Assembly (NCBI RefSeq): GCF_034009455.1
Contig: NZ_CP125380.1
Span: 2,617,501 to 2,681,500, forward strand
From: Pseudomonas sp. P5_109
GTDB taxonomy: Bacteria > Pseudomonadota > Gammaproteobacteria > Pseudomonadales > Pseudomonadaceae
DNA: 64,000 nucleotides
Reading direction: 5' to 3'
Position 1 is the stretch's first letter. The number at the start of each line of letters is the position of its first letter. Both the position numbers and the translations under genes were made by a program. Below the pieces are notes generated by a model, which worked only from the letters and a program-made list of their open reading frames with translations, was not told the origin of the DNA and did not search any database. This document shows positions 37,563 through 46,300 of this stretch, piece after piece.

Positions 37563-38219
37563 ATGAACCGATTTGCACATCGCGGCCTGCTGACGTTCTG
37601 CCTCTTGGCCATCGGTATCGGCCAGGCGCTGGCCCACTCGACGGACGAGCATGGCGGGCACGACATGACGAGCAAAAAGGCCAGCCCGGAGACCGCCCGG
37701 ATCAAGTTTGCCGACGTGGCCCTGCTGGACCAGGACGGCAAGGTCGTCAGCCTGGAAAAGGACCTGGTAAGCAACAAGATCGTGGTCATGGGCTTCATCT
37801 ACACCAGCTGCACCACGGTCTGTCCGGTGGTGTCCTCGATCATGGGCAAGGTGCAGAAACAGCTCGGCGCGCGGGTCGGCACCGAGGTGCAACTGGTGTC
37901 GATCAGCATCGACCCGCAGCGCGACGATCCCAAGCGCCTGAACGACTACGCCCGCACTTTCCAGCAAGGGCCGGGCTGGAGCTGGCTGACCGGTTCGCCG
38001 CAGTCGGTCAATGCCACCCTCAAGGGCCTGGGCGCCTACAGCGGTGACTTCAAGAACCACTCGCCGCTGATTCTGGTGGGGGACGGCAATAACCGCTTCT
38101 GGACCCGCTACTACGGATTCACCGACCCGACGGAGCTGGCCCGGGCCGTCGAGAAGCTCAGTGGTGAACGCAATACCCACGCCAAGCACACCGCCATCGC
38201 CATGGAGCAGCAGCCATGA
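37563..38219 (+). CDS. SCO1/SenC family copper chaperone-like protein
   Basis: The 218-residue protein has a signal sequence (to about residue 24), a His-rich segment HSTDEHGGHDM and a thioredoxin-like fold with the SCO metal motif TSCTTVCPV (near residue 80) and the distal His in KNHSPLILVGDG. SCO proteins deliver copper to, or keep reduced, cuproenzyme sites. Here the target is probably MnxG. It overlaps the next SCO gene by four bases. Confidence 0.9.
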   Translation: MNRFAHRGLLTFCLLAIGIGQALAHSTDEHGGHDMTSKKASPETARIKFADVALLDQDGKVVSLEKDLVSNKIVVMGFIYTSCTTVCPVVSSIMGKVQKQLGARVGTEVQLVSISIDPQRDDPKRLNDYARTFQQGPGWSWLTGSPQSVNATLKGLGAYSGDFKNHSPLILVGDGNNRFWTRYYGFTDPTELARAVEKLSGERNTHAKHTAIAMEQQP

Positions 38220-38836
38220 GAGCCATCGACTGGATCGCCCTGAGCGTCTGTTTCTGCATTTTCAGTTCAATGGCGTTTGCCCATGAAGAGCATCAACAGA
38301 GCGCGCCTGCGGTGGCCGCCGCGCAACCGTCCACCGGTACCCACGACGCGCAAACCTGGTTCACCGACACGCCGTTGCAGGACCAGAACGGCAACACGCT
38401 GCGCTTCTACAGCGACGCATTGAAGGACCGTGTGGTGCTGCTCAATGTGATTTTCACCAGTTGCAACGATGCTTGCCCGTTGATTACCCGCAAGCTCAAG
38501 GAAGTACGTGAAGTGCTCGGCGACAAGGCCGACGGCATCACCTTTATCTCCCTTACCAGTGATCCGCTGCGGGACTCCCCGGCGGTACTCAAGGCTTACA
38601 CCTTGAAACAGGGCGTCGATGGGCCCCACTGGCTTTTCCTTACCGGCGACAAGGTGCAAATGGACCTTGTCTTGGGGCGCATCGGTCAGATCGTGCCCAC
38701 CCCCGAGCAGCACTCCACCCAGTTGATCGTCGGAGACGTGGCGAACAAACGCTGGAGCAAAATCCGTCCCGATGCCCCGGCCGCCGCCATTGCCCAGCGC
38801 TTGCAGCTGCTGACAATGCCCGTGGCGGAGCGCTGA
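38216..38836 (+). CDS. Second SCO1/SenC family protein
   Basis: The 206-residue protein has a signal sequence ending near MAFA, then HEEHQQ and a thioredoxin-like fold with FTSCNDACPLITRKL (near residue 80) and a His in PEQHSTQLIVGD. It is a paralogue of the previous gene but only moderately similar, so the two may have different copper or thiol roles. Start and stop overlap with the preceding gene (ATGA). Confidence 0.9.
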   Translation: MRAIDWIALSVCFCIFSSMAFAHEEHQQSAPAVAAAQPSTGTHDAQTWFTDTPLQDQNGNTLRFYSDALKDRVVLLNVIFTSCNDACPLITRKLKEVREVLGDKADGITFISLTSDPLRDSPAVLKAYTLKQGVDGPHWLFLTGDKVQMDLVLGRIGQIVPTPEQHSTQLIVGDVANKRWSKIRPDAPAAAIAQRLQLLTMPVAER

Positions 38837-38839
38837 GCC

Positions 38840-40396
38840 ATGGCCATGAACACTGCCCTCGTCCTCGGCCTGCTGCTCTTCGGTGGCCTCACGCTCAGCG
38901 TCCAGGCGCTGCCGCTGAGCCTCAACGAAAGTGCCGGCAAGCGCTTGTACCGCGAAGGTGTGTCGGCCAGCGGCGAGCCGATCATGGCCCGGGTCGGCGC
39001 ATCGAACATGCTGCTGCCGGCCACCAGCCTGCCGTGTGCCAACTGTCATGGCGAAGACGGCCTCGGGCGCCCGGAAGGCGGGGTGCGACCACCGGACCTG
39101 AGTTGGTCGCGGCTGGCCAGCAGCCATGGCCAGCAGCACATCAACGGCCGCAGTTATCCGGCCTACAGCGACAGCACCCTGGCGCGCGCGGTGCAGGAGG
39201 GGCGCGACCCCGGCAACAACCGGCTCGATCCGACGATGCCACGGTTCGTGTTGTCGATGAACGACCAACGCAACCTCACGGCGTACCTCAAGCGCCTGGC
39301 CGAAGACCGCGATCCGGGCCTGACCCCCGACAGCCTTAACCTGGGCACCTTGCTGCCGGGCACTGGGTCGTTGAGCGAGGAGGGCGCTACGGTGGCGGCG
39401 GTGCTCAAGGGCTGCGTGACGCGTATCAACGAGGCGGGTGGAATTCACGGCCGGCAGTTGCGCCTGACCATCCTCGACCCCGGTGCCGATCGCGCCAGTG
39501 CCGAACAGGCGCTGGACCGCTTGATCGATCAAGAGCAGGTGTTTGCCCTGATCGCACCGCTGGTGCCGGCATTGGACGTGGAACTCGCCGTGCGTCTGGA
39601 ACGGGCCGGCATTCCCCTGATCGGGCCGCTGTCCTTGCAGGGCACGCCCCACGCCAGCCGGCAGATATTCGAGCCGCTGCCGGGGCTTCGCGAGCAATTG
39701 ATCGCCCTGGCCGATTACGCCGCTGCCAGCCTGCGCGTGCTCCAGGGGCCGACGCTGATCGCCTATCCGGACGAATCCGGCCAACGCTTGGCGGCGCAGG
39801 AACTCAGCCAGTACCTGCAGGGGCACGCCTGGCAAAAGGTCAGCCTGCAAGCCTATGACGCGGCCAGGGATGATCTGCCCTTGGGGTCGCGCTCGGTGTT
39901 TTACCTGGGCAGCAGCAGCGGCTTCAGTCGACTGGCCGAGCGCCTGCAAACGGCGGGGCAGGTGCCTTACCTGTTCGCCGCCTCGAACCAGGTCGCGGGC
40001 AACCTGATCCAGGTGCCCAGCGGATTTTCCCGGCGGGTGTTCCTGGCCTATCCGTTCGTGCCCAGTGACTGGACCCTGGCCGGGCGCCTGGCCTTGACTC
40101 AATTGCGTGAACTTCAGGGCCTGGGCGGCCAGCACGCGGTGCTGCAGGTGGGCGCGTTCAGTTCGATGATGCTGCTCAGCGAAGGCATGAAGCAGGCCGG
40201 GCGCGATGCCAGCCGCGAGAAACTGGTCAGTGCCCTGGAAGGCCTGCATGACTTTGATACCGGGCTGACGCCACTGATCAGCTTTGGTCCCGGCCGGCGC
40301 CAGGGCTTGAGCGGTGCCCATATCGTCACGGTGGATCTGCCGGACCAGCGTTTTTATCTGGTCGCCCCCTACAAACCCATTGCCGCCATGCCCTGA
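38840..40396 (+). CDS. Cytochrome c / periplasmic-binding-protein fusion
   Basis: The 518-residue protein has a signal peptide (to about 23), a class I cytochrome c domain (residues 30-155) with the haem motif CANCH near 64 and an axial Met further on, and from about 165 to 500 a type I periplasmic binding fold as in leucine-binding proteins (NEAGGIHGRQLRLTILDPGA). It follows the second SCO gene after three bases. The domain fusion is unusual: it could sense or bind a ligand while moving electrons. An electron acceptor role for MnxG is inference. Confidence 0.85.
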   Translation: MAMNTALVLGLLLFGGLTLSVQALPLSLNESAGKRLYREGVSASGEPIMARVGASNMLLPATSLPCANCHGEDGLGRPEGGVRPPDLSWSRLASSHGQQHINGRSYPAYSDSTLARAVQEGRDPGNNRLDPTMPRFVLSMNDQRNLTAYLKRLAEDRDPGLTPDSLNLGTLLPGTGSLSEEGATVAAVLKGCVTRINEAGGIHGRQLRLTILDPGADRASAEQALDRLIDQEQVFALIAPLVPALDVELAVRLERAGIPLIGPLSLQGTPHASRQIFEPLPGLREQLIALADYAAASLRVLQGPTLIAYPDESGQRLAAQELSQYLQGHAWQKVSLQAYDAARDDLPLGSRSVFYLGSSSGFSRLAERLQTAGQVPYLFAASNQVAGNLIQVPSGFSRRVFLAYPFVPSDWTLAGRLALTQLRELQGLGGQHAVLQVGAFSSMMLLSEGMKQAGRDASREKLVSALEGLHDFDTGLTPLISFGPGRRQGLSGAHIVTVDLPDQRFYLVAPYKPIAAMP

Positions 40397-40409
40397 CCGG
40401 AGGCCGATC

Positions 40410-41363
40410 ATGAAACTCAACACTTTGCTGGTCCTGTTGACGCTCTGGGTGCCCGTGGCGTGGTGCAGCAGTGGCCCGGCCGCGGCGCGGGTCAATGGCG
40501 AGGAAATTTCCCAGCTGCGCCTGGAACGCTACTTCGCCGAATACCTGGAGGATCAGGGCCGGGCGGTAGGCAACATTCGCAATCCGAAAGCCTACAAGCA
40601 ACTGCGCAAGGCCGCGCTGGATGCCTTGATCGACCGCGAACTGTTGTGGCAGGAAGCCGTCAAGCGCGGCGTGGTGATCAGTGATGCCGTGGTCAAGGAC
40701 CAGGTCGACCAGACCCGTCAGGCCATGGGCGGCGCCGAGGTGTTTGCCCGGCGTCTTGAGGATGCCGGTTTCGACGAAGCCGGCTACACCGAATACACCC
40801 GCCGTGAACTGGCGGCCCGACAAGTCTTCAATGACCTCACCCAGGCCGGTGAGCCGGACGAAAAACAGGTGCGGGCGTTCTACGAAGAACACCGCGCCGA
40901 GATGAACCGGCCCGAAGAAGTGCGGGCCCGGCATATCCTGATCAAGGTAGCGCCCGGTGCTGACGCTTCCACTGTCGAGGCCGCGCGGCTACGCTTAATC
41001 GCGATGAAGGCGTCGATCGTTGCCGGTACCGATTTCGCCAGCGTTGCGCGCAGCGGGTCCGAAGACGCGTCGGCCGGCGAAGGGGGCGACCTGGGTTATT
41101 TTCCCCGTGGACGAATGCTGCCGGAGTTCGAGGCTGCCGCGTTTACCCTGGCGCCGGGGGCTGTCAGCGAACCCGTGCGTACGTCGGTGGGCTGGCATCT
41201 GATTTTTCTGGAGAACCACATGGAGGCGACCAATGTCCCAGCAGAGCAAGGACTTGACATGGTTCGGGCTTACCTTGCCCGGCAACAACAGGTTCAAGCC
41301 CGCTTGCAGGCATTGGCGCAATTGCGCTCGCGTAATCGAATCGAACGGATTGACGATGAATAG
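40410..41363 (+). CDS. Periplasmic parvulin-type peptidyl-prolyl isomerase
   Basis: From the ATG at 40410 (GGAGG upstream) the product has 317 residues: a signal sequence, a SurA/PrsA-like N-domain (residues 30-165) and a parvulin domain (about 170-275) with VRARHILIKVAP, SEDASAGEGGDLGYFPRG, and GWHLIFLENH. It would help fold secreted proteins such as MnxG. It is the last gene of the mnxG operon; the next promoter lies immediately behind it. Confidence 0.9.
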   Translation: MKLNTLLVLLTLWVPVAWCSSGPAAARVNGEEISQLRLERYFAEYLEDQGRAVGNIRNPKAYKQLRKAALDALIDRELLWQEAVKRGVVISDAVVKDQVDQTRQAMGGAEVFARRLEDAGFDEAGYTEYTRRELAARQVFNDLTQAGEPDEKQVRAFYEEHRAEMNRPEEVRARHILIKVAPGADASTVEAARLRLIAMKASIVAGTDFASVARSGSEDASAGEGGDLGYFPRGRMLPEFEAAAFTLAPGAVSEPVRTSVGWHLIFLENHMEATNVPAEQGLDMVRAYLARQQQVQARLQALAQLRSRNRIERIDDE

Positions 41364-41367
41364 GGGG

Positions 41368-41385
41368 TTCCCCAACAGTGGGGAA
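41368..41385. promoter_or_regulatory. Palindromic upstream activator site of the secretion operon
   Basis: TTCCCCAACAGTGGGGAA is the same palindrome as at 29066-29085 with one base changed in the loop. It lies about 120 bases upstream of the sigma-54 promoter at 41503. Confidence 0.65.
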
Positions 41386-41410
41386 AAAACGTCAATGCCA
41401 ATCCGATCGC

Positions 41411-41430
41411 TTTCCCCGTTTTTGGGGGAT
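41411..41430. promoter_or_regulatory. Second C4-N6-G4 palindrome upstream of the secretion operon
   Basis: TTTCCCCGTTTTTGGGGGAT keeps the CCCC-N6-GGGG spacing of the first site, 43 bases further downstream (about four helix turns), as expected for paired activator sites. Confidence 0.5.
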
Positions 41431-41502
41431 GGGATTGCAGTACGAATAGGCATTGTTTTTAAATTCAAGGACATGAAGACCTAAAATTACCGGCGCTCAG
41501 TC

Positions 41503-41518
41503 TGGCATGAAGTGTGCG
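41503..41518 (+). promoter_or_regulatory. Sigma-54 promoter of the receiver / secretion / csg operon
   Basis: TGGCATGAAGTGTGCG has GG and GC with ten bases between and differs from the consensus only in TTGC to GTGC. The receiver gene starts 68 bases downstream. Confidence 0.65.
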
Positions 41519-41585
41519 TTAGTCCTCTCAGGGCACGCACTCTGCCAGGTTCAAAACCCGGACCTGCGGTTTCAAGGAGTCGACC

Positions 41586-42125
41586 TTGTTAAACAAAGTA
41601 CTGGTTGTTGATGACGAACAGCTGCTGGCGGAAAACCTCCAGGGTTACCTGCAGGCGCAAGCACTGGAAGTCCGGATTGCTCACGACGGTGCACACGGGA
41701 TCGCCGAAGCTGACGATTTCGCACCCGATGTGATGGTGTTCGATTACCGCTTGCCCGATATGGAAGGCTTTCAGGTGCTCGATGCCGTCCGCCAGAACAG
41801 GAAGTGCCATTTTGTGCTGATCACAGGGCATCCAACCGCAGAAGTTTGCGAGCGGGCCCGGCTAATGGGAGTCAGCCATATCCTGTTCAAACCGTTCCCG
41901 TTGGCGGAATTGGCCCGTGCAGTGCTTGATCTTCTTGGCAGGCGACGCGAGCCCAGAGCGGGTGTGGTAGTGAGCACTTCGGAAGGATTCGTCGAACGAC
42001 GCCAGAGCAGGACCGAGAGTTTCCCGCTGCAGTTGTACGACGGAAGTTGGGTGCTTGCAGATCGCCGAAAAAACACATCGGCCTCCATGGCACCAGACGA
42101 CGAACAATTGCTCGCCGGGGAGTAG
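41586..42125 (+). CDS. Receiver-domain response regulator without output domain
   Basis: Translation probably starts at a TTG (41586) with AAGGAG six bases upstream; it gives MLNKVLVVDDEQLLAENLQG, a typical receiver start. Asp in VMVFDYRLP (near residue 55) is the phosphorylation site and Lys in LFKPFPLAE the conserved switch Lys. The 179 residues end in a short charged tail with no DNA-binding or enzyme domain, so it may control the machine or another protein by direct contact. It is the first gene of the secretion operon. Confidence 0.82.
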   Translation: MLNKVLVVDDEQLLAENLQGYLQAQALEVRIAHDGAHGIAEADDFAPDVMVFDYRLPDMEGFQVLDAVRQNRKCHFVLITGHPTAEVCERARLMGVSHILFKPFPLAELARAVLDLLGRRREPRAGVVVSTSEGFVERRQSRTESFPLQLYDGSWVLADRRKNTSASMAPDDEQLLAGE

Positions 42126-42209
42126 TGGCGCGACAAGACGTTCCGGCTTTTGCCGAAACTGCTCGCCGCGTCGACAGGGCTCAAAGCCCCGGGCGTTGGA
42201 GAGCAAGCC

Positions 42210-43916
42210 ATGGACCGTCTATCCCTTGCCGTAGAACCGGCGCAACCGGAATGTGTACCGACTCGTTTTACCAGCGAACAACTGGCCCAGGCCCGAGCCC
42301 TGGCCACCAGCTCCGGCGAACGGATGCTGGACGCCCTCGGGGGATTGAGCGAACTGGCGCCCATGCCGTTCATCCAGTGCCTGGGTGTGACTCTGCACTA
42401 CCCGGTGCTCGACACCGACAACCTGTTCAAATCCACCCCGGTGTTCGACCGGGTGACCCTGGCCCAATGCCTCAAGCGCGAATTCATCCTGCTGCGCCAT
42501 GACGATGCGGTCATCGGTGTGTTCGCCGACCCCTTCGACAGTGCCCGCCTGGCCTGGATCGATGAATGCCTGCATGGTGCGCCGCTGTACCTGGTGCACG
42601 CCGACGACTTGAAGGCGTACCTGGCGCGTCACGAAGAGAGCTTCCACGCGGTGGAATCGCTCAACGCCCAAGCCGAGGGCGGCACCGAAATCGATACCCT
42701 GCAAAGCCTGTCCCTGACCAGCATCAGCGAAGACTCCAGCGTGGTGGTCAAACTGGTCAACTCGACCCTGTACGACGCGCTGAAAATGCACGCCAGCGAT
42801 ATCCACCTTGGCACCACCGGCAGTGGCCTTGTGATCAAGTACCGGATCGATGGCGTACTCAACAACATCAGCAAGATCCAGGGCAGCGAGTTCGCCGAGC
42901 AGGTGATTTCCCGGGTCAAGGTCATGGCCGAACTGGACATCGGCGAAAAACGCGTGCCTCAGGACGGTCGTTTCAAGGTCGGTATCAGCGGTCGGCAGAT
43001 CGACTTCCGGGTGTCGATCATGCCGAGCATCTTTGGCGAAGACGCGGTGCTGCGGGTACTCGACAAACAGGACCTCGCCGACAAAGTCTGTGGCGTGCAG
43101 CTGCAAGCCCTGGGCTTTGAAGAAGAAACCCTGCGCCAACTGCGCCGGCTGGCCGCCGAACCCTACGGCATGGTGCTGGTGACCGGGCCTACCGGTAGCG
43201 GCAAGACCACCACCCTGTACGCGATGATCACCGAGATCAACCACGGCGTGGACAAGATCATCACCATTGAAGACCCGGTGGAGTATCAACTGCCGGGCGT
43301 GCTGCAAATCCCCGTCAACGAGAAGAAAGGCCTGACGTTCGCCCGGGGCCTGCGCTCGATCCTGCGGCATGACCCGGACAAGATCATGGTCGGTGAAATC
43401 CGCGACCCGGACACCGCGCAGATCGCCGTGCAATCGGCGCTCACCGGTCACCTGGTGTTCACCACCATCCACGCCAACAACGTGTTTGACGTGATCGGCC
43501 GTTTCACCCAGATGGAAATCGATCCCTACAGCCTGGTCTCGGCGCTCAATGCCGTGCTGGCCCAGCGCCTGATCCGCCTGGTCTGCACCAGTTGCAGCAA
43601 CCCTTACAGCCCGACAGACGAAGAGCTGGAGATCTCGGGGCTCGATCGGCAAAAGGTCGCTCACTATCAGTTCGTCCACGGCAAGGGCTGCGGGCATTGC
43701 CGGGGCACCGGTTATCGCGGGCGTAGCGCGATTGCCGAGCTGCTGCACCTGGACGACGAACTGCGGCAAATGATCGTCGAGCGCCAACCCATTTCGAAAA
43801 TCAAGGCCCATGCCTGCAAACGTGGCTTGCGCCTGTTGCGCGAGTCGGCGCTGGAGCTGGTGGAACAAGGCCGGACCACTCTCGAGGAGATCAATCGTGT
43901 CACTTTTATCTCGTGA
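42210..43916 (+). CDS. gspE: GspE/PulE/MshE-type secretion ATPase
   Basis: The 568-residue protein has an N-terminal MshEN/T2SSE-like domain (about 60-160), the middle domain and an ATPase core with Walker A GPTGSGKTTTLY (near 327), the Asp box ITIEDPVEYQLPG, Walker B GEIRDPDTAQIA and the His box. Near residues 460-500 it has the tetracysteine zinc motif CTSC ... CGHC. It powers pseudopilus assembly. Its 3' end overlaps the PilM-like gene by 20 bases. Confidence 0.93.
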   Translation: MDRLSLAVEPAQPECVPTRFTSEQLAQARALATSSGERMLDALGGLSELAPMPFIQCLGVTLHYPVLDTDNLFKSTPVFDRVTLAQCLKREFILLRHDDAVIGVFADPFDSARLAWIDECLHGAPLYLVHADDLKAYLARHEESFHAVESLNAQAEGGTEIDTLQSLSLTSISEDSSVVVKLVNSTLYDALKMHASDIHLGTTGSGLVIKYRIDGVLNNISKIQGSEFAEQVISRVKVMAELDIGEKRVPQDGRFKVGISGRQIDFRVSIMPSIFGEDAVLRVLDKQDLADKVCGVQLQALGFEEETLRQLRRLAAEPYGMVLVTGPTGSGKTTTLYAMITEINHGVDKIITIEDPVEYQLPGVLQIPVNEKKGLTFARGLRSILRHDPDKIMVGEIRDPDTAQIAVQSALTGHLVFTTIHANNVFDVIGRFTQMEIDPYSLVSALNAVLAQRLIRLVCTSCSNPYSPTDEELEISGLDRQKVAHYQFVHGKGCGHCRGTGYRGRSAIAELLHLDDELRQMIVERQPISKIKAHACKRGLRLLRESALELVEQGRTTLEEINRVTFIS

Positions 43917-44700
43917 GCAATTTATCGCCGTGCTCGGCGCCAGCGGTGTTGGCCTGGGACATCGGCAAGGCAGTGCAACTCGCTGGCTGGGCAGCGTCGG
44001 CTACATCGACGAAGGCTTCCACGCCTGGGCGGTGGCCCTCGACACCCTCGACCGTTTGCTGGCCGAACACGCCGTTGCCAGGGCGGAACTGACCGTGGTG
44101 ATCTCCGGGCACTTCAGCCGCTACTGCCTGGTGCCCTGGAGCGAGCAGATCAGCAGCCCGGCCGAATTGCTCGGCTTCGCCCAATTGTGTTTCGAAGACC
44201 TCTACGGTGCCACGACGCAACCCTGGAACCTGGTGCTTTCGCCCGAACCTGCCGGTTATGACCGTATCGCCACCGCGCTGCCACAGGACTTGCTCGAACG
44301 CCTGCGCGCTATGGTCAGCGCCCGCGGTCTGCGCCTGCGTTCGGTGCAGCCGTACCTGATGGCGGCATTCAACCATTTCGATCAAAGCTTTGATGCCGGG
44401 GACTTCCTGTTCGTGGTCGCCGAACCGGTACGCAGCGTATTGCTGCTGGCCCGGGAAGGGCGCTGGACCTCGGTGCGTTCGGTCGGCAGCAGCGACAGCG
44501 ATGCCGCGCTGACCGCGCTGATCGGCCGTGAAAACCAGTTGCAGGCATCCACCAGCGAACGGCCGTTGAATGTCTACCTGCATGCACCGGCGCGCATCGA
44601 CTCGCATCCCGACGTACCCGGTGTGCACCTGCGCACCCTCGAAGAAGACCGGACAGCCGTACGCGATTGCCTGTACGTCATGTCTCGGGCGGTGGCCTGA
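43897..44700 (+). CDS. PilM/GspL-like assembly protein
   Basis: A GTG start at 43897 (GAGGAG ten bases upstream) gives 267 residues. The protein has the loose actin-like fold of MshI/PilM proteins, without a membrane segment: early LGASGVGLGHRQG, then VVISGHFSRYCLVPWSEQ and LLLAREGRWTSVRSVG. These proteins link the ATPase to the inner-membrane PilN/PilO pair. The assignment rests on weak sequence features plus gene order (ATPase, M, N, O, P, secretin). Confidence 0.6.
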   Translation: MSLLSREQFIAVLGASGVGLGHRQGSATRWLGSVGYIDEGFHAWAVALDTLDRLLAEHAVARAELTVVISGHFSRYCLVPWSEQISSPAELLGFAQLCFEDLYGATTQPWNLVLSPEPAGYDRIATALPQDLLERLRAMVSARGLRLRSVQPYLMAAFNHFDQSFDAGDFLFVVAEPVRSVLLLAREGRWTSVRSVGSSDSDAALTALIGRENQLQASTSERPLNVYLHAPARIDSHPDVPGVHLRTLEEDRTAVRDCLYVMSRAVA

Positions 44701-44701
44701 C

Positions 44702-45247
44702 ATGCGCCCCCTGATGCTCGACTTTCAGCCGCGCCGCCGTGCCGGTCCCCTGGGCTGGAGCCTGCTGGCCGGTGGTGTGGTGCTGACCCTGACTTGCGCT
44801 CTGGTGCAGCAGCACCTGAGCAACGAGGCCGAACAACAGCAAGGCCACTTGCAAACCACCCAGCGGGTGCTCACCGGCGACAACGGCAGCAAGCCCGGCC
44901 TGACCCCGGCGGAAACCCGCGAGCAGGCGCAGAACCTGGCGGAAATGCGCAAGGTCTCCCAGCAGCTGCGCCGCCCCTGGGAACGCCTGTTCGCCACCCT
45001 CGAAGCCATGCCGCGGGACAACATTGCCCTGCTGACCCTGACCCCCGACGCCCGCAAAGGCCAGGTGCGGATCACCGCCGAGGCGATCGACCTGGACGCC
45101 ATGCTCGATTTCCACCGCCGCCTCGAAGCCAGCGACGAGCTGTCCGACGTGTCGCTGCTGAGCCACGAAATTGTCGCCAACGTGCCGGAACACCCGGTGC
45201 AGTTCAACCTGTCGGCTACCTGGGAGATCGGCGATGCAAATCCCTAA
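44702..45247 (+). CDS. PilN-like inner membrane assembly protein
   Basis: The 181-residue protein has a short basic cytoplasmic start (MRPLMLDFQPRRRAGPLGWS), one membrane helix (about 18-38), a helical stretch and a ferredoxin-like C-terminal domain (VRITAEAIDLDAMLDFHRRLEA, LSDVSLLSHE). This is the PilN/GspL-periplasmic architecture. It overlaps the PilO-like gene. Confidence 0.65.
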   Translation: MRPLMLDFQPRRRAGPLGWSLLAGGVVLTLTCALVQQHLSNEAEQQQGHLQTTQRVLTGDNGSKPGLTPAETREQAQNLAEMRKVSQQLRRPWERLFATLEAMPRDNIALLTLTPDARKGQVRITAEAIDLDAMLDFHRRLEASDELSDVSLLSHEIVANVPEHPVQFNLSATWEIGDANP

Positions 45248-45782
45248 ATTGATTGTCCACGAATACCTGCAAGGCCTGGGCGTTCCAGGGCTGGCAGGGC
45301 TGGCCATGCTGGTGCTGGCGCTGAGCTATGGCGTGGTCGGGTTGCTGCCGGACTGGCAGTCGCTGCAAAACCTCAGCCAGCAGACTCGCGAAGCCACCGA
45401 GTATCTGGCCAAGGTAGAAGACGGCAGCGTGGCTGCACCGGTGGTGCCGCAGCGTCAGCTCGACGACTTCCGCAGCAAGTTACCGTCCCAGCCTCAGGCC
45501 ACCGTGGCCATCGACAAGATCTACGCCCTGGCCGCCCAGGAGCGCATCACCTTGTCCCGGGGTGAATACTCCCTGGGCGTGGACCCCAAGACGCACCTGG
45601 CCCGTTATCAGATTCTGCTGCCGGTGCGTGGCAGCTATCCGCAGCTGCGGCGTTTCCTGCACGCCTTGCTCGGGCAGTTGCCGGCGGTGGTGCTGGAGGA
45701 CGTGGAACTGCAGCGCAAGAAAATCGCCGATACCGACCTGACCGGGCGGATCCGCATGACCCTTTACCTGTCGAGGTCATGA
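45234..45782 (+). CDS. PilO-like inner membrane assembly protein
   Basis: The 182-residue protein has one membrane helix (about 20-40), a coiled region and a periplasmic ferredoxin-like domain (YQILLPVRGSYPQLRRFLHALLGQLPAVVLEDVELQ in two halves), like PilO/GspM. It overlaps the preceding gene by 14 bases and the following by four, consistent with fixed stoichiometry. Confidence 0.7.
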   Translation: MQIPKLIVHEYLQGLGVPGLAGLAMLVLALSYGVVGLLPDWQSLQNLSQQTREATEYLAKVEDGSVAAPVVPQRQLDDFRSKLPSQPQATVAIDKIYALAAQERITLSRGEYSLGVDPKTHLARYQILLPVRGSYPQLRRFLHALLGQLPAVVLEDVELQRKKIADTDLTGRIRMTLYLSRS

Positions 45783-46300
45783 TGAATACCAAGCGAGTGG
45801 TGGGTTGGGTGGCGTTCTTCGGCGTAGCGGCAGCGCTCGCCTGGGGCCCCGATTACTTCAAACAGGCTGACGACAGCGACCCTGCGCTGGCCACCGTGGC
45901 CTCGCCAGCCAAAGGCAAGACCCCGGGCGCAGCGGCGGCTGCATCGAGCGCCGCGGCGGCAGTACCGATCAAGGATCTGAGCCCGGCCGGCGACCTGTTC
46001 GCCGCCCGCAGCTGGAAAGCGGCGCCGGTCCTCGGCACCGTCATTGAACAACCGGTCGTCGTGACTCAAGAGGTGCAAGTCCCCACTGCACCGCCGTTGC
46101 CGTTCCAGTTTGTTGGCAGGCTGGATGATCGTTCCGATCTGCAGGTGTTCTTGCAGGACGGCGAAAAAATATACGTCGTGCGCAAAGGGGATGTCATCGA
46201 CGAAACCTGGCGGATCGAGCGCATTTCCCGTGAGGAACTGAGCCTGGTCTACCTGCCTCTGCATTTAGCTCAGACTTTGTCTGTGGGGAGTACGGAATGA
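45779..46300 (+). CDS. PilP/GspC-like periplasmic coupling protein
   Basis: The 173-residue protein has an N-terminal membrane helix (about 8-24), an Ala/Pro-rich linker and a small beta domain near 105-160 (PFQFVGRLDDRSDLQVFLQDGEKIYVVRKGDVID), resembling the HR domain of GspC and the PilP fold that binds the secretin. The short overlaps (ATGA) with both neighbours support co-translation. Confidence 0.68.
   Translation: MMNTKRVVGWVAFFGVAAALAWGPDYFKQADDSDPALATVASPAKGKTPGAAAAASSAAAAVPIKDLSPAGDLFAARSWKAAPVLGTVIEQPVVVTQEVQVPTAPPLPFQFVGRLDDRSDLQVFLQDGEKIYVVRKGDVIDETWRIERISREELSLVYLPLHLAQTLSVGSTE

Noticed and set aside
38267..40495. A 742-codon minus-strand frame
   Set aside because: Shadow of the SCO and cytochrome c fusion genes; no recognisable domain and no ribosome site.
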